Origin: a virus
IMG/VR virus record: IMGVR_UViG_3300032285_004054
Span: 62,001 to 126,000 of that record
Length of the DNA stretch: 64,000 nucleotides
Reading direction: 5' to 3' (one strand)
The notes beneath the pieces are model-generated. The model ran no database searches. It saw only the letters and a list, made by a program, of their open reading frames with translations, and was not told the origin of the DNA. Numbering within the stretch: position 1 is the stretch's first letter; each line of letters begins with the position of its first letter. Both the position numbers and the translations under genes were made by a program. Below, piece after piece: positions 1 to 9,947 of the stretch.

Positions 1-120
1 CCGCCGGATATTGCTGAAAGATATCTTGTAGAAGAGTATACAGGTGTTCAGCCTTTAACAGCTGTTCTCGCAGAAGACTTTGGTGGTCAATACGAAGGTG
101 ATCTAATTTTTGTACCTTAG
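1..120 (+). CDS. C-terminal end of a probable tail fibre protein (partial)
   Basis: The first 39 codons are open in frame 1 and end at TAG 118-120; the start lies outside the window. The visible peptide begins PPDIAERYLVEEY and ends DLIFVP. The pattern (A)DIAERY followed by a short acidic stretch resembles, from memory, the C-terminal tip region of phage fibre and endosialidase-like proteins. It lies one base upstream of a late promoter box for the next fibre gene, which fits a fibre block. Function is inferred from this short motif and context only. Confidence 0.6.
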   Translation, partial: PPDIAERYLVEEYTGVQPLTAVLAEDFGGQYEGDLIFVP

Positions 121-128
121 TATAAATA
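121..128 (+). promoter_or_regulatory. T4-type late promoter box TATAAATA
   Basis: Exact T4 late consensus, first base 17 nt before the ATG at 138 and directly after the stop codon of the preceding gene. By T4 spacing, transcription would start about 4 nt before the ATG. Confidence 0.75.
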
Positions 129-137
129 ATATATAAT

Positions 138-2186
138 ATGCCTGGCGTAAAAATTTCTGATCTTACACCTTCTCCTGATAATAAAATAGACATAGGTGAT
201 GCTATCCCTATGGCAAGATCAGGTACGACATATCAAGTACCTGGTGGTGCGTTTATAAATACTGTAACAAACGCTACTTCACAAGGAACCTCTCTTGTTA
301 AATCTCAAACATACGCTTCAAATACAGGGTATAATACACAAGTTAAAACCTTATCTGCTAACTCACCTATCGTATTAACGGATTCAGGTAATACAATTTC
401 ATATGACTTACCTTACGATAGTTCGTTAACTGTAACAAACGGACAATTAGGTATAAATTTTTCTACAGGTGGTGGTCTAGAGCTAGGAGCAGGAGGTGTT
501 AAGCTTGCAACTCAATCAGCTCCAGCGGCTGTTATAGCTGTCCGTCCTAGTGATACTAGCTCCCCTGCAGGCGCTGCAACAGATGATCAATGGGTAACAA
601 GAGTTAAGGTAACAACCGGTAATGATCAAGACACATTACAGCCGTATTTTAAAACATTTACAGGAGCTGCTAATTACGCGAATAATAATTTTTCAAGTAA
701 TTGTACAATTTATATTGACGAAAATACTATAGAAGGTACCCCGTCTCCTAACGGGCAGTCTCAGCTTGCAGGTAATTTTGGTAATCAATTAACAGGTCAG
801 TTTTTTACCCAAGCCCAAGTTGATGCAGCCTTTGGTGCCGGTAGCGGTCTTTTAGCGGGTATTTACTGTTTTAATAATCAATACAATGTTGCTAATTCAC
901 CTTATAGTGGGTTTCCTTGGGGAACATCTCTCTATACGCAAGGTGCAACAAACGTTTTTGCACGATATTATAGGTCTAGTATTAATCAGTGGAAAACAGA
1001 ACGCTATTATAACGAAGCTCCAAGAAGGATTTCAAGAAGACATTACCATGATACATCTGCTGTATTAACACCTCCAACATATAACGGTACTACCGGGGTT
1101 TGGTCAGGTGGAAATTTAGGTACAAACGCAAATAACTGGTTAAAATTTTTACCTGATAATTATCCTACAGGTAGAGGTGCCTATCAAGGTGTAAGAAGTT
1201 TTAACTTTAACACACCTAACGCTAGTGTATACAATATATGTTTTGAGGTAATAACAAATGGCGCTGATTGTACAGCTATAGAGTTTAACTCACAGGCTGG
1301 TATATCATTCCGTAACTGTACAGTTGCAGTAGGTGGAAGCGGATGCTTTAATTGGGGATTTTTAAATATTGATCAAAAAGCTAGAGTTTACGCGAGTGGT
1401 TCACCTTTAAGAGATCCAGGAAGTACTAACGATAGTTCTCCTGTTATGTCATTTCCTGGATACGGCTTTGTGTTATATGGTATTAATACAGTAACACCTT
1501 CTAATGTTGGTCACGGTGTAAAGCTTGACAACGACGGAGGTAGTGCTTTTTTCTCTAACTGGTCATATGACGCTTTCGTCTACACAACGGGTGGAGGTTC
1601 CGGTCTTCAAGGTAATCTTATATTAGCTGGTAAAATTAACTTACCGTATGGTGTGTTTTCTGTTAGTCGTAGTAACCAATTAACAACCGGCGGTATCGTA
1701 TTACAAGATAACTTAACAATTTCAACAAGCGCACTTGATCAAAGCTCTGCGCTTGGTTACAGTAATAATAAACAAAACATACCTGCTATTATTCTTGATC
1801 AAACTGCCCAGGTTGCGCAAATAAGTGATTACATTTCTAACTGGACATACCACATTAATAAAGGACCGAGTGTTACAAGTTATACCCAGCCTTCGATATT
1901 TTATCCGTGTACACTCTGGTGTTCAACAACTGCTAATAATACTGCACTAAATTCTGCTGTTGTAAATGGAGGAATAGTAACATATAATTCAAACGTAGTA
2001 AACAGCTCGAATATTAGTATACCTACTTACGCGCAGCAGCCTGCTAGAAGTTCGGTTGCAAATTTAGGTACGGCTAGAGGTGGTTCAGCACCATATGCGG
2101 GTAACACATTCTTAAATCTCACAGATTTATACACATTAACATCACCGTATAACAATACAGCTTATACAAAGCCGACATATTACTAA
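138..2186 (+). CDS. Tail fibre / adhesin protein, 682 aa
   Basis: Predicted virion surface protein. The N-terminus (residues 5-40; KISDLTP, then IDIGDAIPMARSGTTYQV) matches the short head domain I recall from many phage tail fibres, of the form ISxLPxxxxxxxxDxFPIxxxGTTxKV, which probably docks the fibre. The rest is rich in Asn, Thr, Gly and Ser with beta-strand periodicity (residues 120-640) and no recognised enzyme motif. ATG is 17 nt from a perfect late box. The following gene is a tail assembly chaperone starting one base after this stop codon, the usual fibre-chaperone arrangement. The receptor cannot be inferred. Confidence 0.7.
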   Translation: MPGVKISDLTPSPDNKIDIGDAIPMARSGTTYQVPGGAFINTVTNATSQGTSLVKSQTYASNTGYNTQVKTLSANSPIVLTDSGNTISYDLPYDSSLTVTNGQLGINFSTGGGLELGAGGVKLATQSAPAAVIAVRPSDTSSPAGAATDDQWVTRVKVTTGNDQDTLQPYFKTFTGAANYANNNFSSNCTIYIDENTIEGTPSPNGQSQLAGNFGNQLTGQFFTQAQVDAAFGAGSGLLAGIYCFNNQYNVANSPYSGFPWGTSLYTQGATNVFARYYRSSINQWKTERYYNEAPRRISRRHYHDTSAVLTPPTYNGTTGVWSGGNLGTNANNWLKFLPDNYPTGRGAYQGVRSFNFNTPNASVYNICFEVITNGADCTAIEFNSQAGISFRNCTVAVGGSGCFNWGFLNIDQKARVYASGSPLRDPGSTNDSSPVMSFPGYGFVLYGINTVTPSNVGHGVKLDNDGGSAFFSNWSYDAFVYTTGGGSGLQGNLILAGKINLPYGVFSVSRSNQLTTGGIVLQDNLTISTSALDQSSALGYSNNKQNIPAIILDQTAQVAQISDYISNWTYHINKGPSVTSYTQPSIFYPCTLWCSTTANNTALNSAVVNGGIVTYNSNVVNSSNISIPTYAQQPARSSVANLGTARGGSAPYAGNTFLNLTDLYTLTSPYNNTAYTKPTYY

Positions 2187-2187
2187 T

Positions 2188-2412
2188 ATGAACTTAAATT
2201 ATTTTACAAATACAGTAACTGTTGATTCTAAATGGGCTGAAATTAGACAACTACGAGATGATCTTTTGAAGCAAACAGACTGGACACAATTACCTGACGT
2301 ACAGCTAGATGATGCTACTAAAGCAGCTTATACTGCTTATAGACAAGCTTTAAGAGAATTACCTCAAAATAATACTGATCCTTTTAATATTGTATTACCT
2401 AGTAAGCCGTAG
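2188..2412 (+). CDS. Tail fibre assembly chaperone-like protein, 74 aa
   Basis: Small acidic protein with the signature W-x-E-I-R-x-L-R-D-D-L-L-x-x-T-D-W, then Y-R-Q-A-L-R-E-L-P, then a C-terminal DPFNIVLPSKP. I recognise this as the phage tail assembly chaperone family (Phage_tail_APC type), whose members lie directly behind fibre genes and help fibre folding or attachment. It starts one nucleotide after the 682-aa fibre gene stop, so the two are probably translated from one transcript. No SD sequence precedes it. Confidence 0.75.
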   Translation: MNLNYFTNTVTVDSKWAEIRQLRDDLLKQTDWTQLPDVQLDDATKAAYTAYRQALRELPQNNTDPFNIVLPSKP

Positions 2413-2438
2413 AATTTAGAATTAAATAATACTAGCAT

Positions 2439-3896
2439 ATGGCTAGTGTTAATTTTATACCTTTTACAGCTCTTCAACCAGTTGAGCTAAAGTACCAGTA
2501 TAACGTTAATGAACCGTTAAACTCTGAAGTTGTGAGTTATGATGACGGTTTAAGTTTTAAGAAACTTAACGGGTTACAAAACTATCAGGACGTCTCTATT
2601 AATAAAGGTTCGTGTTTTGCTTTAACAACAGCTATTAGTCTTAGTACCTTTTTTTCAACGAATCAAAGCATTGATATAAATCAAATACCTGGTACTGTTT
2701 ATCTACAATCTAGTTATAGTCAAAGCTACTATTTAGTGCATGATGGTTCTACTGATACAGTTAAATTATCTGCTACACCTAATTTAGTTTATATAAACCC
2801 TGTACGTGGTACAGGTTATTCGGAAATAGTTATTAACGGTAACTATTTACAGGTTGATGATTATTACCCTTATACAGTAAGAGCAAATAGTATACCTCTT
2901 GTAGGTGATAACGCTTATAGACAACAGTTTTATTGTAATTTTACAAACGGAACCGCAACTATATACAATTATATCGTTACAGGAGAAAAGAGATATCTAT
3001 CAATTAATACAATTGATAACACATTAAGAGCAACAGGAGTGATATTGAATAATAGTGTTGTAAATGATTATATTTTTCTTGTAACAGATCTAACTGTAAA
3101 CCAAATAAGTTACGGACATTTACCTAATAATAAATGGATTACGTATTATATGGATAATGAAAGTGCTGCAGGTAATAAAAGTATTGAAGTTAATAAAACT
3201 ATTAACGATAACGCAATTAACTTTCTTGTCGATTTTCCATACGATACTGCTATTAACACAGGGGTTGCAAATATTAATATAGCTAACTTAAAAACTGATT
3301 ATACACCAGGCGGAGGACCTGCTCCTGTTGATAATTCATATATACCTACTACTGTTACGTCGAATTTTGTTGTACCTGTAACAGCACCTGGAACTACTCA
3401 AATACCTCAATTGATTAATCCTTTTAGAATAACAAGTAGAGAATTTAGTACATCTCCATTCACTATACCTACCCCTACCTCTACATCAGAACTACCTGTA
3501 TCGTTAAGCGCTATAGGACCCGTTTACGTACGCGGTACAACAATACATACGTTAGGGGTTGGTACAGTTACAATAATCGCAACACAAGATGGTAATCTTG
3601 ACTTTTATCCTGCTGCACCATACTCTACTTCATTCGATATCTTACAGGCTAGCCAGGCTATAGCACCTTTTAGTGTAGATGATCAACTGTATACTGTAAT
3701 ACCGTTTAACATTACAATACCGGTAGCTACTTCTAATTTACCTGTCGTCGTTACTGTACAATCAGGCCCGGCGACCATTAGTGGTAATACTATTACTATG
3801 ACAGGTACAGGTAGAGTTGTACTAGCAGCTAATCAAGCAGGTAGTGCTTTATACACAGCTGCACCAACAGTAACAACTAGCTTTAATATTGCTTAA
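2439..3896 (+). CDS. Virion surface protein with Ig-like repeats, 485 aa
   Basis: Not recognised as a named protein. Residues 1-300 are beta-rich with many Asn and Tyr. Residues 325-485 hold two related segments of about 80 aa, each running I(P)xPxxTSxLPVxxxxxxGP, then G-T-(V/R)-V-(T)-I/L-A-x-Q-x-G, then YxAAPxxTTSFxI. This is the pattern of bacterial Ig-like domains often found at the ends of phage surface proteins. It sits within the fibre block, preceded by TTAAATAAT about 15 nt before the ATG. Likely role: host or surface binding (inference). Confidence 0.6.
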   Translation: MASVNFIPFTALQPVELKYQYNVNEPLNSEVVSYDDGLSFKKLNGLQNYQDVSINKGSCFALTTAISLSTFFSTNQSIDINQIPGTVYLQSSYSQSYYLVHDGSTDTVKLSATPNLVYINPVRGTGYSEIVINGNYLQVDDYYPYTVRANSIPLVGDNAYRQQFYCNFTNGTATIYNYIVTGEKRYLSINTIDNTLRATGVILNNSVVNDYIFLVTDLTVNQISYGHLPNNKWITYYMDNESAAGNKSIEVNKTINDNAINFLVDFPYDTAINTGVANINIANLKTDYTPGGGPAPVDNSYIPTTVTSNFVVPVTAPGTTQIPQLINPFRITSREFSTSPFTIPTPTSTSELPVSLSAIGPVYVRGTTIHTLGVGTVTIIATQDGNLDFYPAAPYSTSFDILQASQAIAPFSVDDQLYTVIPFNITIPVATSNLPVVVTVQSGPATISGNTITMTGTGRVVLAANQAGSALYTAAPTVTTSFNIA

Positions 3897-3911
3897 AATT
3901 AAATAACAACA

Positions 3912-6386
3912 ATGGATAATCTTCAACAGCGTAACTACTACAGAATTTTTTCTGGTACAAATCAAGCCGATGGTTATGAGAATATCCATTTAGGATATAG
4001 TGCTAGTACTACTGAAATAACTTTTACGAGAGATCAATACACATATTTTCACGTACCGTTTTTTACTACAGTTGCAAAATTATCTGAAAGTACTTTATTT
4101 GCAGATGGTGCTGAACCGGGTGTTATTCCTGCAGCATCCGACCGTATTCTTAAAAAGCAAGGCAATTATGGTCAACATACCAATTGGGGGTACAATACAG
4201 GTATTCAAGACGGCACATGGTTATGTAGCTGGTTATGTTCACTAACCGGTGAGACACCTCGTTGGTTAGATCGTTATTATAATCCGGGTAGATTAGCGTA
4301 CGACGAAGCTTTAAACGGTATTACGTCTATTATGGATTCTCTTTCGTATATTAACTCTAACCCAGCGTTTGTTGATATACCTTCTCAAATGACACTTGAA
4401 CCTGGTGTACTATATCAGTACTACCACATGGGTGAAAATACCTCTAGTTTTATTGTTGATACGTTAGCAGGAGATAATAAAGATAAATTAAGACTACAAG
4501 TAGATACGTTTACATCTACGATTTTAGATAAATCTATTTATAATAATGTAGGTTATATTGATAACTATAACCCTGATTGGCAAGGTTATAACACAGATAC
4601 TAACTACGTGTCAGGTGTGTATCTTGATTTTGAAAACCAAGATCTTATTAACGCTAGAATATTGTATAGTGATAACTATAACTTAACTGGTAATTTTACA
4701 TTTAACTTTTTTGTTAAACATAATGATTGGGCTAATGCACAAAGTAGTCAATTAGTTGGTAACTATTATGAAAGCGGTTTTGGTATATTTTATAATAACC
4801 TACACAACTACCCCTATTTTGTAATACCTGAAAATACATACGGTCATATATTATATTTTAATAACGAAGCATATTCATTTCTTGATCAACCTATTGCATC
4901 AAATCCTTTACTTACAGCGAGTCCTATTCAGATATCACTAAACGGTGAAAGAGAAATACTTGTACTTGACGGTTCTGTCGATAACAATAAAGGTAAATAT
5001 TTTGCTAAGTTTAATTCGTATGGTGATATTATTAGTTTTCCTCATGATGATCAAAACGCCTATGTACCGTTAAGTGGTATACCGAAACATTTTGCTGTAG
5101 ATAGAGATAATAATATCTTTATGTATACAACTCAAGGGCAGTATGTATTCGATAAGGATCTCACTTTTGTTAGTTTTATAACTGGTAATGCATACGTTGC
5201 ACATCAAAAGCTCTGTTTGAATAATGAAGGTATCATACATCGGGAGTATAACTGTCTTGACGTATTATACGATAATAGCGGTCAAAAGTGGGTTATACAG
5301 TTAGACGGAACTTTACGCGTTAACGGTGTTTATTATTCTGTATTACCTACTTCAGCTACTAAATTAGCTGTAGATCCTGATAGTAATATCTGGGTACTAA
5401 ACGGTACTAATCAGGTAGTAGTTGTTGACCCTGTTACCTATAATACTATTAATACATTTGCTGTTGGTAGTTCACATATAGATGGATCTACGGAGAGAAA
5501 CGTAAGCTTTATACGTAACTATGATCGTTCTAAAAATGCATTTACTTGGTATTCATTAATATATCAAAATTTTGATAAAATATTATTTGTAACTACTCTA
5601 AAAGGTAATATTGTTCGAACTATATTTTTAAATGATAGTGTTGATATAGTACCTAATAGTCCTAACCCTATTGATGTTAATCGGTTAAGTTACACCGGTG
5701 AAGGTGACTTCACAGGGTATGAATGGAGCCGTATATGTAACCCTGTTGTGTACGACAACAATCCTCAAATACAGTTTAAAATAGCTACGGCTGATATCAC
5801 ACCTGAAACACCTTATAAGAGTTTTTATAAGTGGTATACGTTATCTATACCTGTACAATACTTTATTGATAACTCTTGGTATTTAATAACAGGTATATAT
5901 AATAATCATACATTATCATTATATGTAGATAAAACATTAAGAGATATCCTCCATATACCTTATAATGTTGATATAACGTATAAACGTGAAAACGATATAT
6001 ACATCGGTTGTCCTAACGGTAAAGCTACAAACATTAATAAAGAAATTAATTCAACTGCAATTATCTTTAACGGTCAGATTAGTAATATAAAAATATACGA
6101 TTACGCTTTACCTAGTGAGTTTATTCAGTATTTCTTACGTTCAAAAGTTGTAGGTCAAAATCTAACATGGGATATAAATACAGCTAATTTACAATACGTT
6201 GAAAAGATTGATCGATTCTTTAAGCATAAAATGCCCGGTAGTAAGAGTAATTACTTTAATTTAAAAATAACCGGTACCCAGATTCAAGATCCTAACACAC
6301 GTGCTATTATTGAGAATTATATAAGATCAGTAGCAAAACAAACAAAACCCGGTCATACTGAACTTCTTTCTATTGAATGGGTATAA
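3912..6386 (+). CDS. Large virion protein with LamG-like and beta-propeller-like segments, 824 aa
   Basis: Probable baseplate or fibre-associated structural protein. Residues 235-300 and 640-745 (ending near ATAIIFNGQISNIKIYDYAL) look like concanavalin/LamG folds, used to bind glycans. Residues 345-535 contain repeats of the form hxxDxxxNIxxxxxxGxxxxxD (for example FAVDRDNNIFMYTTQGQYVF and LAVDPDSNIWVLNGTNQVVVV), typical of NHL/Vgb beta-propellers. The C-terminus ends with ELLSIEWV. It starts 16 nt after the previous stop, with AAATTAAATAA before the ATG. Fold calls rest on pattern reading only. Confidence 0.6.
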   Translation: MDNLQQRNYYRIFSGTNQADGYENIHLGYSASTTEITFTRDQYTYFHVPFFTTVAKLSESTLFADGAEPGVIPAASDRILKKQGNYGQHTNWGYNTGIQDGTWLCSWLCSLTGETPRWLDRYYNPGRLAYDEALNGITSIMDSLSYINSNPAFVDIPSQMTLEPGVLYQYYHMGENTSSFIVDTLAGDNKDKLRLQVDTFTSTILDKSIYNNVGYIDNYNPDWQGYNTDTNYVSGVYLDFENQDLINARILYSDNYNLTGNFTFNFFVKHNDWANAQSSQLVGNYYESGFGIFYNNLHNYPYFVIPENTYGHILYFNNEAYSFLDQPIASNPLLTASPIQISLNGEREILVLDGSVDNNKGKYFAKFNSYGDIISFPHDDQNAYVPLSGIPKHFAVDRDNNIFMYTTQGQYVFDKDLTFVSFITGNAYVAHQKLCLNNEGIIHREYNCLDVLYDNSGQKWVIQLDGTLRVNGVYYSVLPTSATKLAVDPDSNIWVLNGTNQVVVVDPVTYNTINTFAVGSSHIDGSTERNVSFIRNYDRSKNAFTWYSLIYQNFDKILFVTTLKGNIVRTIFLNDSVDIVPNSPNPIDVNRLSYTGEGDFTGYEWSRICNPVVYDNNPQIQFKIATADITPETPYKSFYKWYTLSIPVQYFIDNSWYLITGIYNNHTLSLYVDKTLRDILHIPYNVDITYKRENDIYIGCPNGKATNINKEINSTAIIFNGQISNIKIYDYALPSEFIQYFLRSKVVGQNLTWDINTANLQYVEKIDRFFKHKMPGSKSNYFNLKITGTQIQDPNTRAIIENYIRSVAKQTKPGHTELLSIEWV

Positions 6387-6410
6387 TTTTAGTTTAAATA
6401 ATTACTAAGA

Positions 6411-9400
6411 ATGTCTATAGCATTAAGCAGTGTATTAGTTTCAGCGATTGCATTTAACAATGAACCGTTTGTACGTTCATTAACGGCTGCACTTGTTTGG
6501 AATCCGATTGTAGGTAGCCCTGATGTATTTTTACCTTTTAAGGCAACTAATATAACTAATGTATATACAGGTCAGTGGGCTATTGATATAACAACAGCGC
6601 CTGGTGCTCTTTCAGCTTATGTAGGGGCAAACCGTACACCTTATACATTCGATCAACAGCTATCTATTGATAGTATTACACCTATTGTCGTAGAGTTTTC
6701 TACTGATACATATGACCCTACGTACGTACCTCTTGAAGGCCCTAATGAAGATACTATACCTACCCGTACATTATACAATCTATCGCTAACAGGTGTTTGC
6801 GGTAATTGGTACTTAGGAGGTTCGAGTTCTTCTATAACCGTTACGTATGACAATTTTCCAGGATTAAATGCTGATTTTTTAGTAAATTACGAAAGTACAA
6901 CCCGTAATACTAGTTTCTATCGGTTAGTAAGTACAACACCATTTCCTATCACAGTAAATTTAAGTTCAGGTTATTTTCCTTTAAAAACAAAACTAAAAGA
7001 TTGGTATTTCACAACAGACATTGTTTTAAATAGATCTCATCTTAAATATAACTCAATAGCTGAATTTAATCTCGCTTATCCTAATTTTAACTGTAGTACT
7101 CCTACTGTTTGTTCGTTACAAGTATTTGTATCTGCTGTATCCTGTGTAGGTGCTTTAACAGGCTTTTTTACGCCGCATATTATAAACCTTCAGAGGATGG
7201 ATGCGCATTTCATAAATGCGTTTCCTGTTGCTGATTTCGCTGCATACCCGACATATCATTTTAAAAATAGTGTAAGTTATGAAGTACTTGATGCAACAAA
7301 TTACACTAACAGCCCTGGTGTATGTTTTTACGGTGAAGGTCATACAGAAGTTATAAACTTATCTGCTCGTTATGTCGATAGTATGACTAACTACATCTGG
7401 AGTGTAGGTAATAACAATACTGGTATATTCAACGTAGCAGGTAATTTACAAAGTAATACTAATAGTGTATCTATTACTTCAGCGTTATACAACTACCCTG
7501 TTATACCTATAACACTACAAGTATGTAACACTACAATACCGTCATCGGCTCCTATTATTGGGTATAACGATTATAACGGTACGCCTTTTTATTACCCGTA
7601 TTATATAACTACTGTTGATTTTAGCGGTAACCTATTACCTACTAATACAACATTTAGAAATAGTATTAGTGTAGTACCGTACGATGCGACTATAACAATA
7701 TTTAATCCTGGTATAACATCGCAAAATGTCTTCTTAAGCCCTGATGGTAGTATATCGTATTTTACTGCTACATTTACAGCAGGGCTATGTGGCGAGATAA
7801 CTACTGACCCTTGTTATGACAAGTATGGTTTAGTATGGAAGTGGGGTAATTTTACAAACTGTGATACTAATTATTCTTCATTTGTAAATCATCCTTCTTC
7901 TTGGAGAACAACAATGAGATCGGGAGCGTTCCCTAAGAAGTGGAGAAAAGAAGGCGCAGTTCTTGTTGATGGCAGTCAAAATTCATCTCCTATTCAGTGT
8001 TTAGGTGATACGAATTTCTGGACGCTTTCAACATCCGTATGGCCGGGCGTGGTTTATGGTGTAACGGATGTTTATAAATACAACCTTAGAGTCGATAGAA
8101 ATCTACCTCAGGCTTACTACACAGTTCCTCCAGGAACCGTAACCCATGCTAATTTAACCGTAACTAAAAGTGTAACATGTAACGTTAACAATTTAGGTAC
8201 ATTTACAAACGATTGGCAAAATAAAACAACCTTATTACAAGCTACAACATCTTTTAATATTTACGGTACACCGTTAATAAGAATCTACACTCCTAATAGG
8301 TATGTTAAATTAGGTGAAAGTATATTCTTTCAGAACTTAATAGAAGGTGCTAATTTCCTTACTCAATTAACTATTGATTTTGGAGATTCAGATATACCTA
8401 CAACAATTTATACCGGTAAGAATGTTGTTAATAACTTCACTGTGCAGTATAAATCTACAGGACCTAAAACAATTACTGTTACAGGTACTATTGATTACGG
8501 TTATGGTGTTATAGGTTCTGTAACTCAAACATTTACAAATATAGTAACTATAGTTAATGAGTACGATCAAATTGATGAATCTAAATTCATAACACAAGAC
8601 TCTGCTCTTACTATACCATACCCTGATGAACCATTAATAGCTCCAAACGATAATGTTGTAGCGGATAATATTAATAGTATACTAACTAAAATATACGACA
8701 ATTTATTGTACTTAGAAGGTAGAGGTTACGTATACCCTAACACTACAGCAGAATCATTTGGTTGGTTAGGTACTGCATTATATACAACAGCAGCTCCTGC
8801 AACAGGTCTTACCTGGCAGTCTCAAGATTGTACAACTAATCCTTTTGGACTAACATGGACAGAACTATCGTGTGCAACAAATAATGTTCCTATTGTTGTA
8901 GCTCCTAAACCGGTTCAAGCACCGGTAGTTGAAACTGTTACACACGTAAATGTTTTTGCAAAGCCGGTATATATAATTGATGTAAAACAAGACACTTACA
9001 ACTTCAGTCTCATGAATGAGCTTATTCTGAGAGACTGGGATCAGGTGATCGCTATTGATGTAATAGTAAATGTGTGGCCGGGTGTAACTGTTGCGAGTCA
9101 GGACACATCAAGCCCTGCTATGAACCTTCAACCTTTACCTTCAATATCCACTCTTACCTTAAACAATAGCGGCACGATTGTTGGAGCGCAAGGAGCCTCT
9201 TCTACTACAACATACGCTAACAGTACAACATGGAAGGTACTTAAAAATGTAGGTAGTATTTCTGTAACGCTTGTTGGAGCTGGCGGTGCTGGTGGTTCTG
9301 CTGAAGAAGTGGATGCTGGTGGTGCTGGTGGCGGTGGTGGTGGCGGTGGTACATCATCAGGTACTATTGAGGTTACACCAGGTGAAACAGTAACTATTAC

Positions 9401-9932
9401 GGTAGGATCTGGTGGTACATGCCTTGGAGGAAAAAGAGGTTCTGTAAATAATGGCGGTTCAGGTGGTTCTACATATGTAAAATACGGTACCACAACATTA
9501 GTCGCCGGAGGCGGTGGCGGCGGTGGTGGTGGTAGTGATTATTCTGGAGGACGCGGTGGCGGTGGTGGATCTGGTAACGTTACTAAAGGTGCTGATGGTT
9601 CCCCTGGTGGTGCAGGTACAGGTGACCATTCAAGTAGTACAGGTGGTCGTGGTGGTGGTAATGGCGGTCAAGGCGCTTCGGCTTTTGATAGAACCGGACC
9701 GTTATATTGGTCTGGTGCTAGTGGTGGTAACGGTTCGGTAACACTCAGCTATTACTACAACGGTGGTACCGCAATACTACTTGACGAAAATACTACAATT
9801 AACAATAAAAATGGTTCTATTAAAGGTGGTGCTGCTGGAGGAGGTGCAAGTCAGGTCGGTAGTGCTATTGTAGGTATTAGTCATGTTCTAAATTCACCAT
9901 TAGCAGGTACTGTAACTGGAGGTACCTCATAA
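6411..9932 (+). CDS. Giant adhesin with PKD-like and glycine-rich domains, 1173 aa
   Basis: Predicted tail adhesin. Residues about 625-705 look like a PKD/Ig-like domain (LTIDFGDSDIP, then FTVQYKSTGPKTITVTGTIDYG). From about residue 939, WKVLKNVGSISVTLVGAGGAGG starts a long glycine-rich domain (to about 1146) with runs such as eight or more consecutive glycines separated by short polar segments. This resembles the glycine-rich domain of phage receptor-binding proteins and, more loosely, the polyglycine-II sandwich of T2/S16 gp38 adhesins. The coding DNA is correspondingly rich in GGTGGC-type triplets. A six-aa-scale variable tip between glycine runs would be the expected receptor contact site. 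Confidence 0.65.
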   Translation: MSIALSSVLVSAIAFNNEPFVRSLTAALVWNPIVGSPDVFLPFKATNITNVYTGQWAIDITTAPGALSAYVGANRTPYTFDQQLSIDSITPIVVEFSTDTYDPTYVPLEGPNEDTIPTRTLYNLSLTGVCGNWYLGGSSSSITVTYDNFPGLNADFLVNYESTTRNTSFYRLVSTTPFPITVNLSSGYFPLKTKLKDWYFTTDIVLNRSHLKYNSIAEFNLAYPNFNCSTPTVCSLQVFVSAVSCVGALTGFFTPHIINLQRMDAHFINAFPVADFAAYPTYHFKNSVSYEVLDATNYTNSPGVCFYGEGHTEVINLSARYVDSMTNYIWSVGNNNTGIFNVAGNLQSNTNSVSITSALYNYPVIPITLQVCNTTIPSSAPIIGYNDYNGTPFYYPYYITTVDFSGNLLPTNTTFRNSISVVPYDATITIFNPGITSQNVFLSPDGSISYFTATFTAGLCGEITTDPCYDKYGLVWKWGNFTNCDTNYSSFVNHPSSWRTTMRSGAFPKKWRKEGAVLVDGSQNSSPIQCLGDTNFWTLSTSVWPGVVYGVTDVYKYNLRVDRNLPQAYYTVPPGTVTHANLTVTKSVTCNVNNLGTFTNDWQNKTTLLQATTSFNIYGTPLIRIYTPNRYVKLGESIFFQNLIEGANFLTQLTIDFGDSDIPTTIYTGKNVVNNFTVQYKSTGPKTITVTGTIDYGYGVIGSVTQTFTNIVTIVNEYDQIDESKFITQDSALTIPYPDEPLIAPNDNVVADNINSILTKIYDNLLYLEGRGYVYPNTTAESFGWLGTALYTTAAPATGLTWQSQDCTTNPFGLTWTELSCATNNVPIVVAPKPVQAPVVETVTHVNVFAKPVYIIDVKQDTYNFSLMNELILRDWDQVIAIDVIVNVWPGVTVASQDTSSPAMNLQPLPSISTLTLNNSGTIVGAQGASSTTTYANSTTWKVLKNVGSISVTLVGAGGAGGSAEEVDAGGAGGGGGGGGTSSGTIEVTPGETVTITVGSGGTCLGGKRGSVNNGGSGGSTYVKYGTTTLVAGGGGGGGGGSDYSGGRGGGGGSGNVTKGADGSPGGAGTGDHSSSTGGRGGGNGGQGASAFDRTGPLYWSGASGGNGSVTLSYYYNGGTAILLDENTTINNKNGSIKGGAAGGGASQVGSAIVGISHVLNSPLAGTVTGGTS

Positions 9933-9947
9933 ATATTTTTTAACAAT

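Noticed and set aside
9128-9493. 121-codon minus-strand reading frame rich in Pro (poly-Pro runs)
   Set aside because: It is the antisense of the glycine-rich adhesin domain; GGT/GGC repeats read backwards give Pro codons. No promoter box or initiation context.
9514-9741. Plus-strand frame rich in Val
   Set aside because: Out-of-frame shadow of the same glycine-codon repeats.
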